In this document: one piece after another, positions 33,679 through 42,913 of the stretch | Layout of the letters: every line of letters starts with the position of its first letter | Numbering within the stretch: position 1 is the first letter of the stretch | NCBI RefSeq assembly: GCF_014196305.1 | Contig: NZ_JACIDJ010000007.1 | Location: 1,829 to 65,828, forward strand | From: Roseococcus suduntuyensis | GTDB taxonomy: Bacteria; Pseudomonadota; Alphaproteobacteria; Acetobacterales; Acetobacteraceae | Direction: 5' to 3' | Length of the DNA: 64,000 bases | Made by a program: the position numbers and the translations under genes | The notes under the pieces: model-generated | What the model saw: the letters and a program-made list of their open reading frames with translations, nothing else | What the model was told of the DNA's origin: nothing | Database searches by the model: none

Positions 33679-35175
33679 TCAGCCGAAGCCGAGGAAGCCC
33701 TCCATCCCGCTGATGGGCGGTGCCGCGCGCAGCTTGGCGATGTCGGGCTTTGGGCGACCGAACTCCGCATCGCCCGCCAGCGCCGCCTCCAGCGCGGCCG
33801 CGACCCCCAGCACGAAGGCGTCGCCGCCCCGCGGCCCCACGATCTGCAGGCCGAAGGGAAAGCCCTTCTCGTCCAGGCCCACGGGCAGGCTGATGGCCGG
33901 GTGGCCCGTCAGCGTCACGTAGTAGGCCAGGGCCAGCCAGTGGAAGTAGGTGCGGGTCTTCTCGCCGTCGATCTCGCTCGGGAACAGCTCGCGCCAGGGG
34001 CGGGGGCTGATGGTGATGGCGGGCGTGATCAGCACGTCGTGCTTCTCGAAGAAGGCCTGGAAGTTCCGGTAGATCACGGTCTGGCGGCTGGCGGCGCGGG
34101 CCTGGTCCTCCAGGCTGTAGCGCAGCCCCTCCTCCACATTGGCGATCATGTTCGGGCCGCACTTGTCGGCGTGGTTCCGCACGCGGTCCAGGTGCGAGGC
34201 CAGCGCGCCCGAGGCGCGCAACACCTCGAAGGCCTCGTCGCCGCCCGTCACGTCGGGGGTGGCCGTCTCGATGCGCCCGAACAGCGGCCCGCAGCCCTCC
34301 ACGATACGGCGGAACTTGCGGCGCACCACGCCCTCGACCAAGGCCAGGCCGAAATCCTCGCTTGCCGCCACGCGCAGGGTGGAGAGGTCAAGCTCCCGCG
34401 GCGGGTGGAACAGGGCGGGCTCGCCCCGCACCGTCCGCGCATGCAGCGTGTAGGCCAGCGGGTCGCCCGCATCGTCGCCCGCCATGGCGGACAGCATCAG
34501 GCAGAGGTCCGGCACATCCCGCGCCATGGGGCCCAGCACGGAGAGCGGGTTCCAGCCATGCCCGCGCCGCTCATTGGGCACCAGCCCCGGCGAGGGGCGG
34601 TAGCCCACGATGCCGTTGAAAGCCGCGGGGTTGCGCAGCGAACCGCCCGTGTCCGAGCCTGAGGCCAACGGCACCATGTCGCAGGCCAGGGCAACGGCGG
34701 AACCGCCGGAGGAACCGGCCGCATTGTGGGTCGGGTCGAAGGCATTGCCCGTCGCGCCATAGACCGCGTTGCGGCTGTTCGCCCCCAGGCCGAATTCCGG
34801 CACATTGGTCTTGCCCAGCACGATGCCGCCCGCTTCGCGCAGGTGGCGCACCATGCCCTCGTCGCGCGTCGGGATGTGGTCCTTGAAGAGCAGGCTGCCC
34901 CAGGTGGTGCGAAGCCCCTTCGTCTCCTCCAGATCCTTGATGCCGAGCGGCAGGCCGTGCAGCGCGCCCAGCCGCTCACCCTTCATCACCGCATCCTCGG
35001 CCGCGCGGGCGCCGGCGCGGGCGGCATCCACATCCATGGCCGTCATGGCGTTCACGGCCGGGTTCACCGCCTCGATCCGCGCGAGGCAGCTTTCCAGCAG
35101 CTCCACCGGCGAGAGCTTCTTGCGCCCGATCATCCGCCGGGCGGTGGTGGCGGGCAGTTCGCAGGGTTCGGTCAT
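33679..35175 (-). CDS. Amidase signature family hydrolase
   Basis: The product is about 498 residues. The Ser-cisSer-Lys triad elements are present: PLGIKD (Lys) near residue 84, and GSSGGSAVALACDMVPLASG with SDTGGSLRNPA. It hydrolyses an amide of unknown identity (fatty-acid, aryl or Glu-tRNA-like amides occur in the family; no GatB/GatC neighbours argue against GatA). It follows ggt by 13 bases on the same strand and is probably co-transcribed with it. ATG at 35175 gives the standard N-terminus. Confidence 0.88.
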   Translation of the reverse strand: MTEPCELPATTARRMIGRKKLSPVELLESCLARIEAVNPAVNAMTAMDVDAARAGARAAEDAVMKGERLGALHGLPLGIKDLEETKGLRTTWGSLLFKDHIPTRDEGMVRHLREAGGIVLGKTNVPEFGLGANSRNAVYGATGNAFDPTHNAAGSSGGSAVALACDMVPLASGSDTGGSLRNPAAFNGIVGYRPSPGLVPNERRGHGWNPLSVLGPMARDVPDLCLMLSAMAGDDAGDPLAYTLHARTVRGEPALFHPPRELDLSTLRVAASEDFGLALVEGVVRRKFRRIVEGCGPLFGRIETATPDVTGGDEAFEVLRASGALASHLDRVRNHADKCGPNMIANVEEGLRYSLEDQARAASRQTVIYRNFQAFFEKHDVLITPAITISPRPWRELFPSEIDGEKTRTYFHWLALAYYVTLTGHPAISLPVGLDEKGFPFGLQIVGPRGGDAFVLGVAAALEAALAGDAEFGRPKPDIAKLRAAPPISGMEGFLGFG

Positions 35176-35188
35176 GTCCGGGATTTCC

Positions 35189-36790
35189 TCAATAGCCGAT
35201 GACGCAGCCATCCTTGCGCGGATCGCTGCCGCCGATCAGGCAGCCGCGCGCGTGGTCCATCAGGATGGCCTGGCCGCCGCCATGCGGCTTGTCCCAGGCC
35301 ACGCAGCGATGGCCCATGGCGTCCAGCCCCGCCACCACATCGGCCGGGATGCCGCGCTCCACCTGGATCGCGCCCTCGCGCGGGAAGAGGCGGGCGAGGT
35401 CAATCGCCTCCTGCGGGTCCAGCCCCCACTCGAAGATGTTGGACAGCAGCAGGCTCTGCCCCATCGGCTGGAAATGCCCGCCCATCACGCCGAAGGGCAT
35501 CACGGCCTTGCCATTCTGCGTCGCCATCCCGGGGATGATGGTGTGCATGGGCCGCTTGCGGGGCGCGATGCAGTTGGGGTGGCCGTCCTGCAGGCGGAAG
35601 CCGAAGCCGCGGTTGTGCAGCATGACGCCCGACTTCTCGGCCAGGATGCCGGAGCCGAAGCTCTCGAACAGCGAATTGATGAAGGAGCAGGCATTCCCCT
35701 CCTCATCCACCACGCAGAGATAGACGGTGTCCGCATGCACCGGGAACAGCGTGCCGGCGGGCGGCAGCTCGGCCATGGCGCGGCCGTCCTGGATGCCACG
35801 GGCCAGGCCATGCAGGTATTCGTCGGAGAGCAGATGCTCGACCGGCACTTCCACCTGGGCCGGGTCCGCCACGAAGGCGTCGCGGTCACGATAGGCCAGG
35901 CGCGCGGCCTCGATGTGCCGGTGCAGGCGCGTGAGGCCGAGCGGCCCGCCCTCGGCCTTCTTCATGTTCTCCAGCATGCCCAGGATCATCAGCGTGATGA
36001 TGCCGGTGCCGTTGGGCGGACATTGATGGATGTCGAGCCCGTTCCAGGACCGCTTGATGGGGGTGACGAACTCCGCCGCCAGCAGGGCATCGGCGAAGTC
36101 CTGCTCGGTCTGGGTGCCGCCCAGGGCGCGCAGGGTGGCCACCATGTCGGCCGCGATCTCGCCCTCGTAGAAGGCGCGGGCGCCGCCCTTGGCGATGGCG
36201 CGCAGCGTGGCGGCGAGTGCCGGGAACTGCATCTTCTGGCCCATCACGGGCGCGCGGCCGCCGGGCAGGTAGTGCCGCGCCGAGGCCTCGTGCCCCGCGA
36301 GCTTGCCCGCCGCCTCCTCCCAGTCATGCGCCACGCGGGCATGGACGTGGAAGCCTTCCTCGGCGGCGCGGATGGCGGGTTGCAGCAGGTAGCCCAGCTC
36401 CTTGCGCCCATAGGCCGCGTTCAGCGCCTGCCAGGCGGAGACGGCGCCCGGGATGGTCACGGAATGGACCGAGGTGTTGACCATGGCGGTCAGCCCCTTG
36501 GCGCGCAGCGCCTCGGGCGTGGAGCCCGCGGACGCGCGGCCCGAGCCGTTCATCGCGATCACCTGATCGCCACCCGCCGGGGCATACAGGCAGAAATTGT
36601 CGCCGCCGATGCCCGTGCTCTGCGGCTCGATCACGCCCAGCAGGGCGACGGCGGCGATGGCGGCGTCCAGCGCATTGCCACCCGCCTTCAGCACCTCGAT
36701 GGCGGCGAGCGAGGCGGCCGGCATGGAGGTGGCGGCCATGCCACGGCCGGCGATCACCGGGCTGCGGCCGGGCAGGTGGAAGTCGCGCAT
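35189..36790 (-). CDS. ggt: Gamma-glutamyltransferase
   Basis: The product is 533 residues, somewhat shorter than exported forms. It cleaves gamma-glutamyl bonds such as those in glutathione. The nucleophile Thr lies in DTVYLCVVDEEGNACSFINS near residue 347, with PLSS-like counterparts and GTGIITLMILG upstream. The N-terminus RSPVIAGRGMAATSMPAASL has no obvious signal peptide, so cytoplasmic location is possible. It heads a two-gene unit with the amidase. Confidence 0.88.
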   Translation of the reverse strand: MRDFHLPGRSPVIAGRGMAATSMPAASLAAIEVLKAGGNALDAAIAAVALLGVIEPQSTGIGGDNFCLYAPAGGDQVIAMNGSGRASAGSTPEALRAKGLTAMVNTSVHSVTIPGAVSAWQALNAAYGRKELGYLLQPAIRAAEEGFHVHARVAHDWEEAAGKLAGHEASARHYLPGGRAPVMGQKMQFPALAATLRAIAKGGARAFYEGEIAADMVATLRALGGTQTEQDFADALLAAEFVTPIKRSWNGLDIHQCPPNGTGIITLMILGMLENMKKAEGGPLGLTRLHRHIEAARLAYRDRDAFVADPAQVEVPVEHLLSDEYLHGLARGIQDGRAMAELPPAGTLFPVHADTVYLCVVDEEGNACSFINSLFESFGSGILAEKSGVMLHNRGFGFRLQDGHPNCIAPRKRPMHTIIPGMATQNGKAVMPFGVMGGHFQPMGQSLLLSNIFEWGLDPQEAIDLARLFPREGAIQVERGIPADVVAGLDAMGHRCVAWDKPHGGGQAILMDHARGCLIGGSDPRKDGCVIGY

Positions 36791-36904
36791 CAGGAAGTGT
36801 CCTCGGCAGTTGGAATGTCACGTCCATTCTGGACCAGGGGTGGCGCTGCGGCAAACCTGGGAAGACCCCTCGCCTGCCGCGCGGAAATCGGCTAGCGCGC
36901 GGGA

Positions 36905-37246
36905 ATGAGCGATCCGATCGGCTTCGACGACTTCCTGAAGGTGGACATCCGGGTGGGCACCATCGTGGACGCCCAGCCCTTCCCGGAGGCGCGCAAGCCC
37001 GCCATCAAGCTCTGGGTGGATTTCGGCGGCGAGATCGGCGTGCGGAAATCCTCCGCGCAGATCACCGCCCACTACACGCCGGACAAGCTCATCGGTCGGC
37101 AGGTGCTGGCGGTGGTGAACTTCCCGCCCCGGCAGATCGGCCCCTTCCTCAGCGAGGTGCTGGTGCTGGGCGTGCCCGACGAAAATGGCGCGGTTGTTCT
37201 GCTGCGCCCGGATTTCCCCGTGCCCATTGGCGGAAGGATGCATTGA
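36905..37246 (+). CDS. csaA: tRNA-binding protein CsaA
   Basis: The product is 113 residues, the CsaA/EMAP-like OB-fold size. KVDIRVGTIVDAQPFPEARK and QVLAVVNFPPRQIGPFLSEV are the signature segments. It binds tRNA and was described as a chaperone-like protein linked to protein export in Bacillus. Its TGA overlaps the start of gpt (TTGA), so the two are likely co-translated. Confidence 0.92.
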   Translation: MSDPIGFDDFLKVDIRVGTIVDAQPFPEARKPAIKLWVDFGGEIGVRKSSAQITAHYTPDKLIGRQVLAVVNFPPRQIGPFLSEVLVLGVPDENGAVVLLRPDFPVPIGGRMH

Positions 37247-37728
37247 AGGTGGCGCCACGTTATTTCACCGTCGGCTGGGACCAGCTGCACCGCGATGCCA
37301 AGGCTCTCGCTTGGCGGCTGATCGAGAAGGGGCCCTGGACCGGCGTGGTGGCCATCACCCGCGGCGGGCTGATCCCGGCGGCCATCATCGCGCGCGAGCT
37401 CGAATGCCGCATCATCGAGACGGTCAGCGTCATCACCTATGACGAGGAGAAGCGCGGCGACCCGCGCGTGGCCAAGGCGCCCGCCGCCGCCGGCGACGGC
37501 ACCGGCTGGCTGCTGGTGGATGATCTGGTGGACACCGGCACCACCGCCCGCCTGGTGCGCGCCATGCTGCCCGGCGCGCATTTCGCCACCATCTACGCCA
37601 AGCCCGCCGGCAAGCCCCTGGTGGACAGCTTCGTGACCGAGGTGAGCCAGGACACCTGGATCCTGTTCCCCTGGGACACCGAGGCGCAGTTCATTCCACC
37701 GATCGCGAAGGCTGGGGCCGCAAAGTAG
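37243..37728 (+). CDS. gpt: Xanthine phosphoribosyltransferase
   Basis: The product is 161 residues. It salvages xanthine/guanine to nucleotides. The PRPP-binding motif is LLVDDLVDTGTTARLV near residue 93; the purine hood segment is VTEVSQDTWILFPWDTEAQF. The start is the TTG at 37243 overlapping the csaA stop; a GTG at 37249 is the alternative. The 3' end overlaps the convergent CNNM gene by 38 bases. Confidence 0.93.
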   Translation: MKVAPRYFTVGWDQLHRDAKALAWRLIEKGPWTGVVAITRGGLIPAAIIARELECRIIETVSVITYDEEKRGDPRVAKAPAAAGDGTGWLLVDDLVDTGTTARLVRAMLPGAHFATIYAKPAGKPLVDSFVTEVSQDTWILFPWDTEAQFIPPIAKAGAAK

Positions 37729-39088
37729 AGGGGCGCTCGGCGGGGCTGCCCTCCAGCGGCAGCACGGCGATGGGGGGTGCCACCAGCGGCGCGCCCGTCG
37801 CCCCCTCCTTCAGCGCCAGCACCTTGTCCACGCGGCGCCCGTCCATGTCCACGACCTCGAAGCGCCAGCCGCTGTAGGCGATGCGGTCCGCCTCGCGCGG
37901 GATGCGCTGCAGCAGCGCCATCATCAGTCCGGCCACCGTGTGGTAATGGCCCGATTGGGGCGGCGGCTCGAAATCCTTCAGCCGCCCGCGCAGCTCATCC
38001 AGCGCCATCATCCCGTCCAGCAGGATGGAACCGTCGAAGCGGGCGATGGCGCCGGGGGCCGCGTCCAGGGCGGGACCCAATTCGCCCACGATGGCCTCCA
38101 GCAGGTCGGAGGCCGTCACGACCCCCTCGAAGCTGCCATATTCGTCGAGCACCAGCGCCATGCCCAGGGGGTCCGACCGCAGCCGTTCCAGCGCGTCCAG
38201 CGCGGAGAGGTTGTCCGGCAGCACGGTGGGCTGGCGCAGCGCGGCGGGGATGGAGATGGCGCCGCCCGCCAGCATCTGGTCCAGCAGATCCTTCACCGCC
38301 ACCACGCCCACGACATTGTCCACGCGGCGGTCGGCCACGATGAAGCGGGTGACGTTGTCGGCCCGCAGCGCCTCGGCCACCGCCTCCGGGGCGGCGTGGC
38401 GGTCGATCCAGGCGACCTCGTTGCGCGGCGTCATCAGCGCGCGCACGGGCCGGTCGGCCAAGCGCAGCACGCGCTCGATCATCTGGCGCTCGTTGGGGTC
38501 GAGCGCGCCGGCCTGCACGCCCTCGGCCACCACGGCCTTCACCTCCTCCTCGGTCACGCCATTCTCGTTGGGCGCATGGGTGCCGAAGAGGCGCAGGATG
38601 GCGGCGGAGGAGCTGGAGAGCAGCCAGATAAAAGGCCCCGTCACCCGCGCCAGCACGGTCAGCGCCGGCGCCACGACCGAGGCCACCCGCTCCGGATTGC
38701 GAAGGGCCAGCTGCTTGGGCACCAGCTCGCCCAGGATCAGGTTGGCATAGGTGATGGCCAGCACGACGAGGCCGAAGGCCAAGGCCTGGCCATAGCCGAA
38801 GACGAAGGGCAGTTCCTCCAGCGCCTCGCCCACTGGGCGGGCCAGGGCGGCGCCACCGAAGACGCCGGCCAGGATGCCCACCAGCGTGATGCCCACCTGC
38901 ACCGTGGGCAGGAAGCGGCCGGGGTTCTCGTGCAGGGCCAGGGCGGCGGCGGCGCCGGGGGTGCCCGCGCGCTCCATCGCCTGCAGCCGCCCCCTTCGTG
39001 AAGAGACGACAGCAAGCTCGCTCATCGCGAAGACGCCATTGATCAGCGTCAGCAGCACGATGAAACCGATTTCCAGAAACATGCCCAT
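37691..39088 (-). CDS. CNNM/CBS-pair membrane protein, hemolysin (TlyC/CorC) family
   Basis: The product is about 465 residues. Domains in order: CNNM transmembrane domain with LTLINGVFAMSELAVVSSRR at the start and ILGELVPKQLAL; two CBS motifs (about 210-330) with MTPRNEVAWID and VLDEYGSFEGVVTASDLLEA; and a CorC/HlyC C-terminal domain (SGHYHTVAGLMMALLQRIPR). Family members handle Mg2+/Co2+ efflux. ATG at 39088 is chosen; 39082 is an alternative. Confidence 0.92.
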   Translation of the reverse strand: MGMFLEIGFIVLLTLINGVFAMSELAVVSSRRGRLQAMERAGTPGAAAALALHENPGRFLPTVQVGITLVGILAGVFGGAALARPVGEALEELPFVFGYGQALAFGLVVLAITYANLILGELVPKQLALRNPERVASVVAPALTVLARVTGPFIWLLSSSSAAILRLFGTHAPNENGVTEEEVKAVVAEGVQAGALDPNERQMIERVLRLADRPVRALMTPRNEVAWIDRHAAPEAVAEALRADNVTRFIVADRRVDNVVGVVAVKDLLDQMLAGGAISIPAALRQPTVLPDNLSALDALERLRSDPLGMALVLDEYGSFEGVVTASDLLEAIVGELGPALDAAPGAIARFDGSILLDGMMALDELRGRLKDFEPPPQSGHYHTVAGLMMALLQRIPREADRIAYSGWRFEVVDMDGRRVDKVLALKEGATGAPLVAPPIAVLPLEGSPAERPSTLRPQPSRSVE

Positions 39089-39165
39089 GGCGGGGCTATA
39101 GCGCAACGGCCGGTCGCGCGCACACCTCTTGCACCGCGGCACCTCTTGCGGCTGATGTGCGCCGC

Positions 39166-39606
39166 ATGGACGCCGCGCATCAACGCCTTCTCTGGACCCT
39201 GGGCCTCTCGGGCCTGCTGCCCTTCGCCGCCGCGGCGCTGGCCGTGCTGCTGGCCCCCGACCACTGGGGGGGCTTCGCGCGCGGGGCGCTGATCGCCTAT
39301 GGCGCCGTCATCCTGTCCTTCCTGGGCGCCGTGCATTGGGGGCTGGCGCTGCGGGCGCCGGTGGGCGAGGCCTGGGCCACGCCGACGCGGCTGGTGCTGG
39401 GGGTGGTGCCCTCGCTGATCGGCTGGGCGGCCATGATGCTGTTCGAGGCGCCGTCGCTGCTGCTGCTGGCCGTGGGCATCCTGGCCACGGCGGCGGTCGA
39501 GCAATGGGCGGCCTCACGGGGCCTGGTGCCGGGCTTCTACATGCGGCTGCGCTGGGTGCTGTCGGTGGGGGCGGCGGCCTGCCTGCTGCTGCCCTTCCTG
39601 GTGTGA
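39166..39606 (+). CDS. DUF3429 membrane protein
   Basis: The product is about 146 residues with five hydrophobic segments. FLGAVHWGLALRAP and RLVLGVVPSLIGWAAML-like wording match DUF3429, a family of small inner-membrane proteins of unknown function in alphaproteobacteria. It is divergent from the CNNM gene by 77 bases. ATG at 39166 is preferred over the GTG at 39157. Confidence 0.85.
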   Translation: MDAAHQRLLWTLGLSGLLPFAAAALAVLLAPDHWGGFARGALIAYGAVILSFLGAVHWGLALRAPVGEAWATPTRLVLGVVPSLIGWAAMMLFEAPSLLLLAVGILATAAVEQWAASRGLVPGFYMRLRWVLSVGAAACLLLPFLV

Positions 39607-39709
39607 GCCAAGACGTCTCGGTTTTGTTAACCAAATCTCAAGATATTTATGTTGTCTTAAAATTCGTGATGGGATAGCAATTTCTTCAGAGATTGCCGAC
39701 GGAGCCCCC

Positions 39710-40009
39710 ATGCCCAGCGCCGAAATCCTGCTCTTCCCGCAGCGCGCCCCCGCCGAACCCGCGCCCGAGGACAGGCTTCGCCATGCCCTCGCCGCGCTGG
39801 ACGCCGCGCTGGAGGAACAGCGCGCCGCCGTGGCGGCGTTCCAGTCCAACCTGGGCGAGCTGGGCGGTGCCGTCGCGGGGCTGGAGAACAGCCTGCGGAA
39901 ATATGCCTGCCAGCTCACCACCGCCCATGGCGACGCGCTGGCGGCGCAGGAAGGTGCCCGCAAGCTGGAAGCAACCGCCGAGGGCTGGATGGCGAAGCTG
40001 GAGCGTTAG
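39710..40009 (+). CDS. Hypothetical coiled-coil protein
   Basis: A 99-residue alanine/leucine/glutamate-rich protein with heptad-like spacing (ALAALDAALEEQRAAVAAF, GAVAGLENSLRKY), predicted to form a coiled coil. No known motif. An AT-rich intergenic stretch at 39610-39700, unusual here, precedes it and probably holds its promoter. The stop TAG is directly joined to the palindromic repeat at 40008. Confidence 0.75.
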   Translation: MPSAEILLFPQRAPAEPAPEDRLRHALAALDAALEEQRAAVAAFQSNLGELGGAVAGLENSLRKYACQLTTAHGDALAAQEGARKLEATAEGWMAKLER

Positions 40010-40056
40010 CGTCTGATCGGCTTCGGTATTTCACCGAAGCCGTGAATCAGCCGCCC
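40008..40056. repeat. Palindromic stop-proximal repeat, single copy
   Basis: The sequence starts with the TAG stop of the gene ending at 40009 (TAGCGTCTGATCGG). It continues through a perfect nine-base inner stem GGCTTCGGT/ACCGAAGCC and ends GTGAATCAGCCG. The convergent M81 gene stops three bases beyond. It resembles a bidirectional terminator. Confidence 0.9.
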
Positions 40057-40058
40057 AG

Positions 40059-41552
40059 CTAGCCCCCGAAGCGCCGGTTGTCCCCAGGCCTGAGGCGCAG
40101 CCCCGGCCGCAGCGCCGTGAAGGGCAGCGTGGCAGGGTCCGCCACCACCGGGCCAGGTGCCGCCGCCACCAGCACCGCCGCCGCGATGGGCTGGAAATGC
40201 GCCCGGAAATGCACCGAGGACTTCACGGCGACGATCCGCTCCGCGGCCGGCTCCACGCCCAGATGGCGGAACACCGCCTGGTCATGCGCCTGCATCTTGC
40301 GCGAGACGATCACCACCCGGACCGACCCCACCCGCAGCAGGGCGGTCAGGCCCAGATTGGCGGGGTTGCCCGCGCCCATCGGCCCTTCCAGGGTGAAGCG
40401 CCCGTCCGAAAGCCTTTCCACCACGCCCGTCACCCGCAGCGGCACGCCGTCGCTCTTGCCGCCGAGGTCCAGCGTCACCGTGGCCCCCTCCCCTGCCGCG
40501 TGGCAGGCGGCGGCGGCTTCCGCGTCGTTCATGGGGGCCAGCGCGGCGGGTGCCCCCTGGCGCAGCAGTTCCGCCAAGAGTCCCGTGGTGTCGCCATGCC
40601 CGCCGCCACCCGGATTGTCCTGGGTGTCGGCGATGATGACGGGCTTGCCCGCCCCGTCCGAGAGGCGCAACGCCTCGGCCACCGCCGCATCGGCCTCCAT
40701 CACGCCGCCGGTGAAGTCGGCCTCCCGCGACGTGATCTCCCGCGCCAGGGCATCGGCGGCTTCCTCTGCGGCCTCCTGCGTCTCGGCCCAGCAGGCGATG
40801 GCCTGGCCGCAGCCCGCGAAATCCGCATAGGGGAAGCCGAAGCAGTAGCCGAGTTCGACGACGCCGGCCTCCAGCCGCGCACGCGCCTCCATCACGCCCG
40901 ACATGGGCTCGACCATGGTGCATTGGCTGGTGATGGGGATGAGGAAATCCAGCTCCCGGAAGGCCATCGCCCAGGGTGCGCCGCGACGGATGCGCGCCAG
41001 CAGCAATTCGGTCGCGCGGCGGCCCACGGCGCGCATGTCCACATGCGGATAGGTGCGGTAGGGCACCAGCACATCGGCGCATTCCGCCATCAGGCGCGTC
41101 ATGTTCGCGTGCGGGTCCAGCGTGACGGCGATGGGGATGTCCGGACCCACCACGGCGCGGGCGCGGCGCAGCAATTCGCCCTCGGCGTCGGGGAAGTCGT
41201 CGCTGACCATGGCGCCGTGCAGGTCGAGGAACACGCCGTCCAGCGGCGCCTCATCCAGCGCGTCCGAAAGCGCGGCGAGAATCAGTGCCGACAGCCGCTC
41301 GAAGGCCGCGCGCGTCACCGGCCCGGCGGGGTTGGCGAAGGCCCAGGCGAGCGGGGCGATGGTCGCACCCGCCGCGTCACAGGCCGCGATGGCGCCGGCG
41401 GCGCAGGCCGAGGTGGTCCGCAGCCCTTCCACCAACTCGTCGCGGTGCAGCAGGGGCGGCAGGCCGCCAGGCTTGAGGAAATCCTCCCAGCCCGTCGCGC
41501 GCGGGGCGAAGGAATGGCTTTCGTGCAGGAAGCCGCCGATGGCGATTCTCAT
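40059..41552 (-). CDS. M81-family metallopeptidase (MlrC-like)
   Basis: The product is about 497 residues. MRIAIGGFLHESHSFAP, LDLHGAMVSDDFPDAEGEL and TLDPHANMTRLM carry the histidine/aspartate metal-ligand pattern of MlrC, the enzyme that degrades linear microcystin. Homologs are widespread and mostly uncharacterised. The start overlaps the stop of the carbamoylase-type gene (ATGA), so the two are co-translated and may act in one degradative pathway. Confidence 0.88.
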   Translation of the reverse strand: MRIAIGGFLHESHSFAPRATGWEDFLKPGGLPPLLHRDELVEGLRTTSACAAGAIAACDAAGATIAPLAWAFANPAGPVTRAAFERLSALILAALSDALDEAPLDGVFLDLHGAMVSDDFPDAEGELLRRARAVVGPDIPIAVTLDPHANMTRLMAECADVLVPYRTYPHVDMRAVGRRATELLLARIRRGAPWAMAFRELDFLIPITSQCTMVEPMSGVMEARARLEAGVVELGYCFGFPYADFAGCGQAIACWAETQEAAEEAADALAREITSREADFTGGVMEADAAVAEALRLSDGAGKPVIIADTQDNPGGGGHGDTTGLLAELLRQGAPAALAPMNDAEAAAACHAAGEGATVTLDLGGKSDGVPLRVTGVVERLSDGRFTLEGPMGAGNPANLGLTALLRVGSVRVVIVSRKMQAHDQAVFRHLGVEPAAERIVAVKSSVHFRAHFQPIAAAVLVAAAPGPVVADPATLPFTALRPGLRLRPGDNRRFGG

Positions 41553-42781
41553 TGCGCCGCCTCCAATATGGCATCGGCCAGCACCAGCAGGCCCGCCTCG
41601 GCCCATTCGGGGGTGATGCTCTCGGCCTCGTTGTGGGACAGCCCGCCATGGCAGGGCACGAAGATCATGGCGGTGGGCACGCGGCGCGCGACATAGACGG
41701 CATCATGGCCGATGCCGGTGGGCATCTCCTTCGCCGCGATGCCCCGCCGCGCCGCCGCCGCGCGCAGATGGCCCAGCAGCGTGGCGTCGAAGCGGATGGG
41801 CGGGGAATGCCAGAAATCGCTGACCGTGATGGCCACGTCCCGCGCGCGCGCGATCTCGGCGGCCCGTGCCCGCAGCGCATCGCCCATGGCGTCGAGCTGC
41901 GCGGGGTCGCCATGGCGCGTGTCCACGCTGAACCAGACCCGGCCCGGAGCGACGTTGCGGCTGTCGGGATGCACCATGATGCGCCCGACCGTGCCGCGGC
42001 CCAGCTCCCCATCGGGCGCGCGGGCGGCGATGGCGATCTCCTCCACCGCCGCGATGAGGTGGCTGGCCGCCACCAGGGCGTCTCGCCGGCCGGCCATGGC
42101 GCTGCCGCCATGCGCCTCGGCGCCCTCCACCACCACGTCGTACCAGCGCTGGGCCAGCGCATGGGTGACGATGCCGACCGACTTGCCCTCGCGCTCCAGC
42201 ACCGGGCCCTGCTCGATGTGGAGTTCGAGGAAGGCCGCCATCTCGGGCAGCGTTTCGAAACCGCGCCAGCCGATGCGGGCCAGTTCATCGCCGAAGGTGA
42301 CGCCCGCCGCGTCGGTCGTGCCCAGCACCTGTTCGGGCGGGAAGATGCCCATGGCGGCGCCACTGCCCATCATCGGCGGCGAGAAGCGCGCGCCCTCCTC
42401 ATTGGTGAAGTTCACCAGCATGAGCGGCGCCTCGGTCTCCGCACCCGCCTCGTGCAGGGCGCGCAACACCTCCAGCCCGGCCAGCACGCCCAGCACCCCG
42501 TCGAACTTCCCGCCCGTGGGCTGGGTGTCGAGGTGGCTGCCGAACGCCACCGGCTTGCGCGACGCATCCCGCCCCGGCCGCAGCAGCGCCATGTTGCCGA
42601 AGGGGTCGAGGTGCAGGGTGCAGCCATAGGCGGTGGCGCGTTCCACCAGCCAGGCGCGGGCCTCGCCGTCCAGGTCGGTCAGGGCCTGGCGGTTGCAGCC
42701 GCCGCGCGGGGTGCCGCCGATCCGGGCCACCTCGTGCAGGTCCGCCCAGAGGCGGGCGGCGGAGAAAGGAATGTTCTTCAT
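41549..42781 (-). CDS. Zn-dependent carbamoylase/hydantoinase-type M20 amidohydrolase
   Basis: The product is about 410 residues. Signature segments are GSHLDTQPTGGKFDGVLGVL, NFTNEEGARFSPPMMGSG, HIEQGPVLEREGK, and late SHNEAES. This is the allantoate amidohydrolase/beta-ureidopropionase/N-carbamoyl-L-amino-acid hydrolase group. ATG at 42781 gives MKNIPFSAARLWADL; the track upstream reads through the palindromic repeat as low-complexity sequence. It is likely cotranscribed with the M20 ArgE-like gene above and the M81 gene below. Confidence 0.9.
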   Translation of the reverse strand: MKNIPFSAARLWADLHEVARIGGTPRGGCNRQALTDLDGEARAWLVERATAYGCTLHLDPFGNMALLRPGRDASRKPVAFGSHLDTQPTGGKFDGVLGVLAGLEVLRALHEAGAETEAPLMLVNFTNEEGARFSPPMMGSGAAMGIFPPEQVLGTTDAAGVTFGDELARIGWRGFETLPEMAAFLELHIEQGPVLEREGKSVGIVTHALAQRWYDVVVEGAEAHGGSAMAGRRDALVAASHLIAAVEEIAIAARAPDGELGRGTVGRIMVHPDSRNVAPGRVWFSVDTRHGDPAQLDAMGDALRARAAEIARARDVAITVSDFWHSPPIRFDATLLGHLRAAAARRGIAAKEMPTGIGHDAVYVARRVPTAMIFVPCHGGLSHNEAESITPEWAEAGLLVLADAILEAAQ

Positions 42782-42787
42782 GCCTGC

Positions 42788-42913
42788 CCCCGATCGCCGG
42801 AGGGCGCAGCGACGCGAAGCCCGAAGGCGTGAATCGGCGGCGCCGTCATGCCCCGATCGCCGGAGGGCGCAGCGCAGCGCGCACCGGAGGCGTGAATCGG
42901 CGGCACCATCATG
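42788..42913. repeat. Palindromic stop-proximal repeat, two copies, 63-bp period
   Basis: CCCGATCGCCGGAGGGCGCA occurs starting at about 42789 and again at 42852; each copy ends in GGCGTGAATCGGCGGC. The spacer is 63 bases (21 codons). The second copy runs into the stop codon of the M20 gene at 42909. Same family as at 40008 and 61215. Confidence 0.88.

Noticed and set aside
40059-41552. Microcystin degradation (mlr) cluster
   Set aside because: Only an MlrC-like protein is present; mlrA, mlrB and mlrD are missing, and M81 homologs are common.
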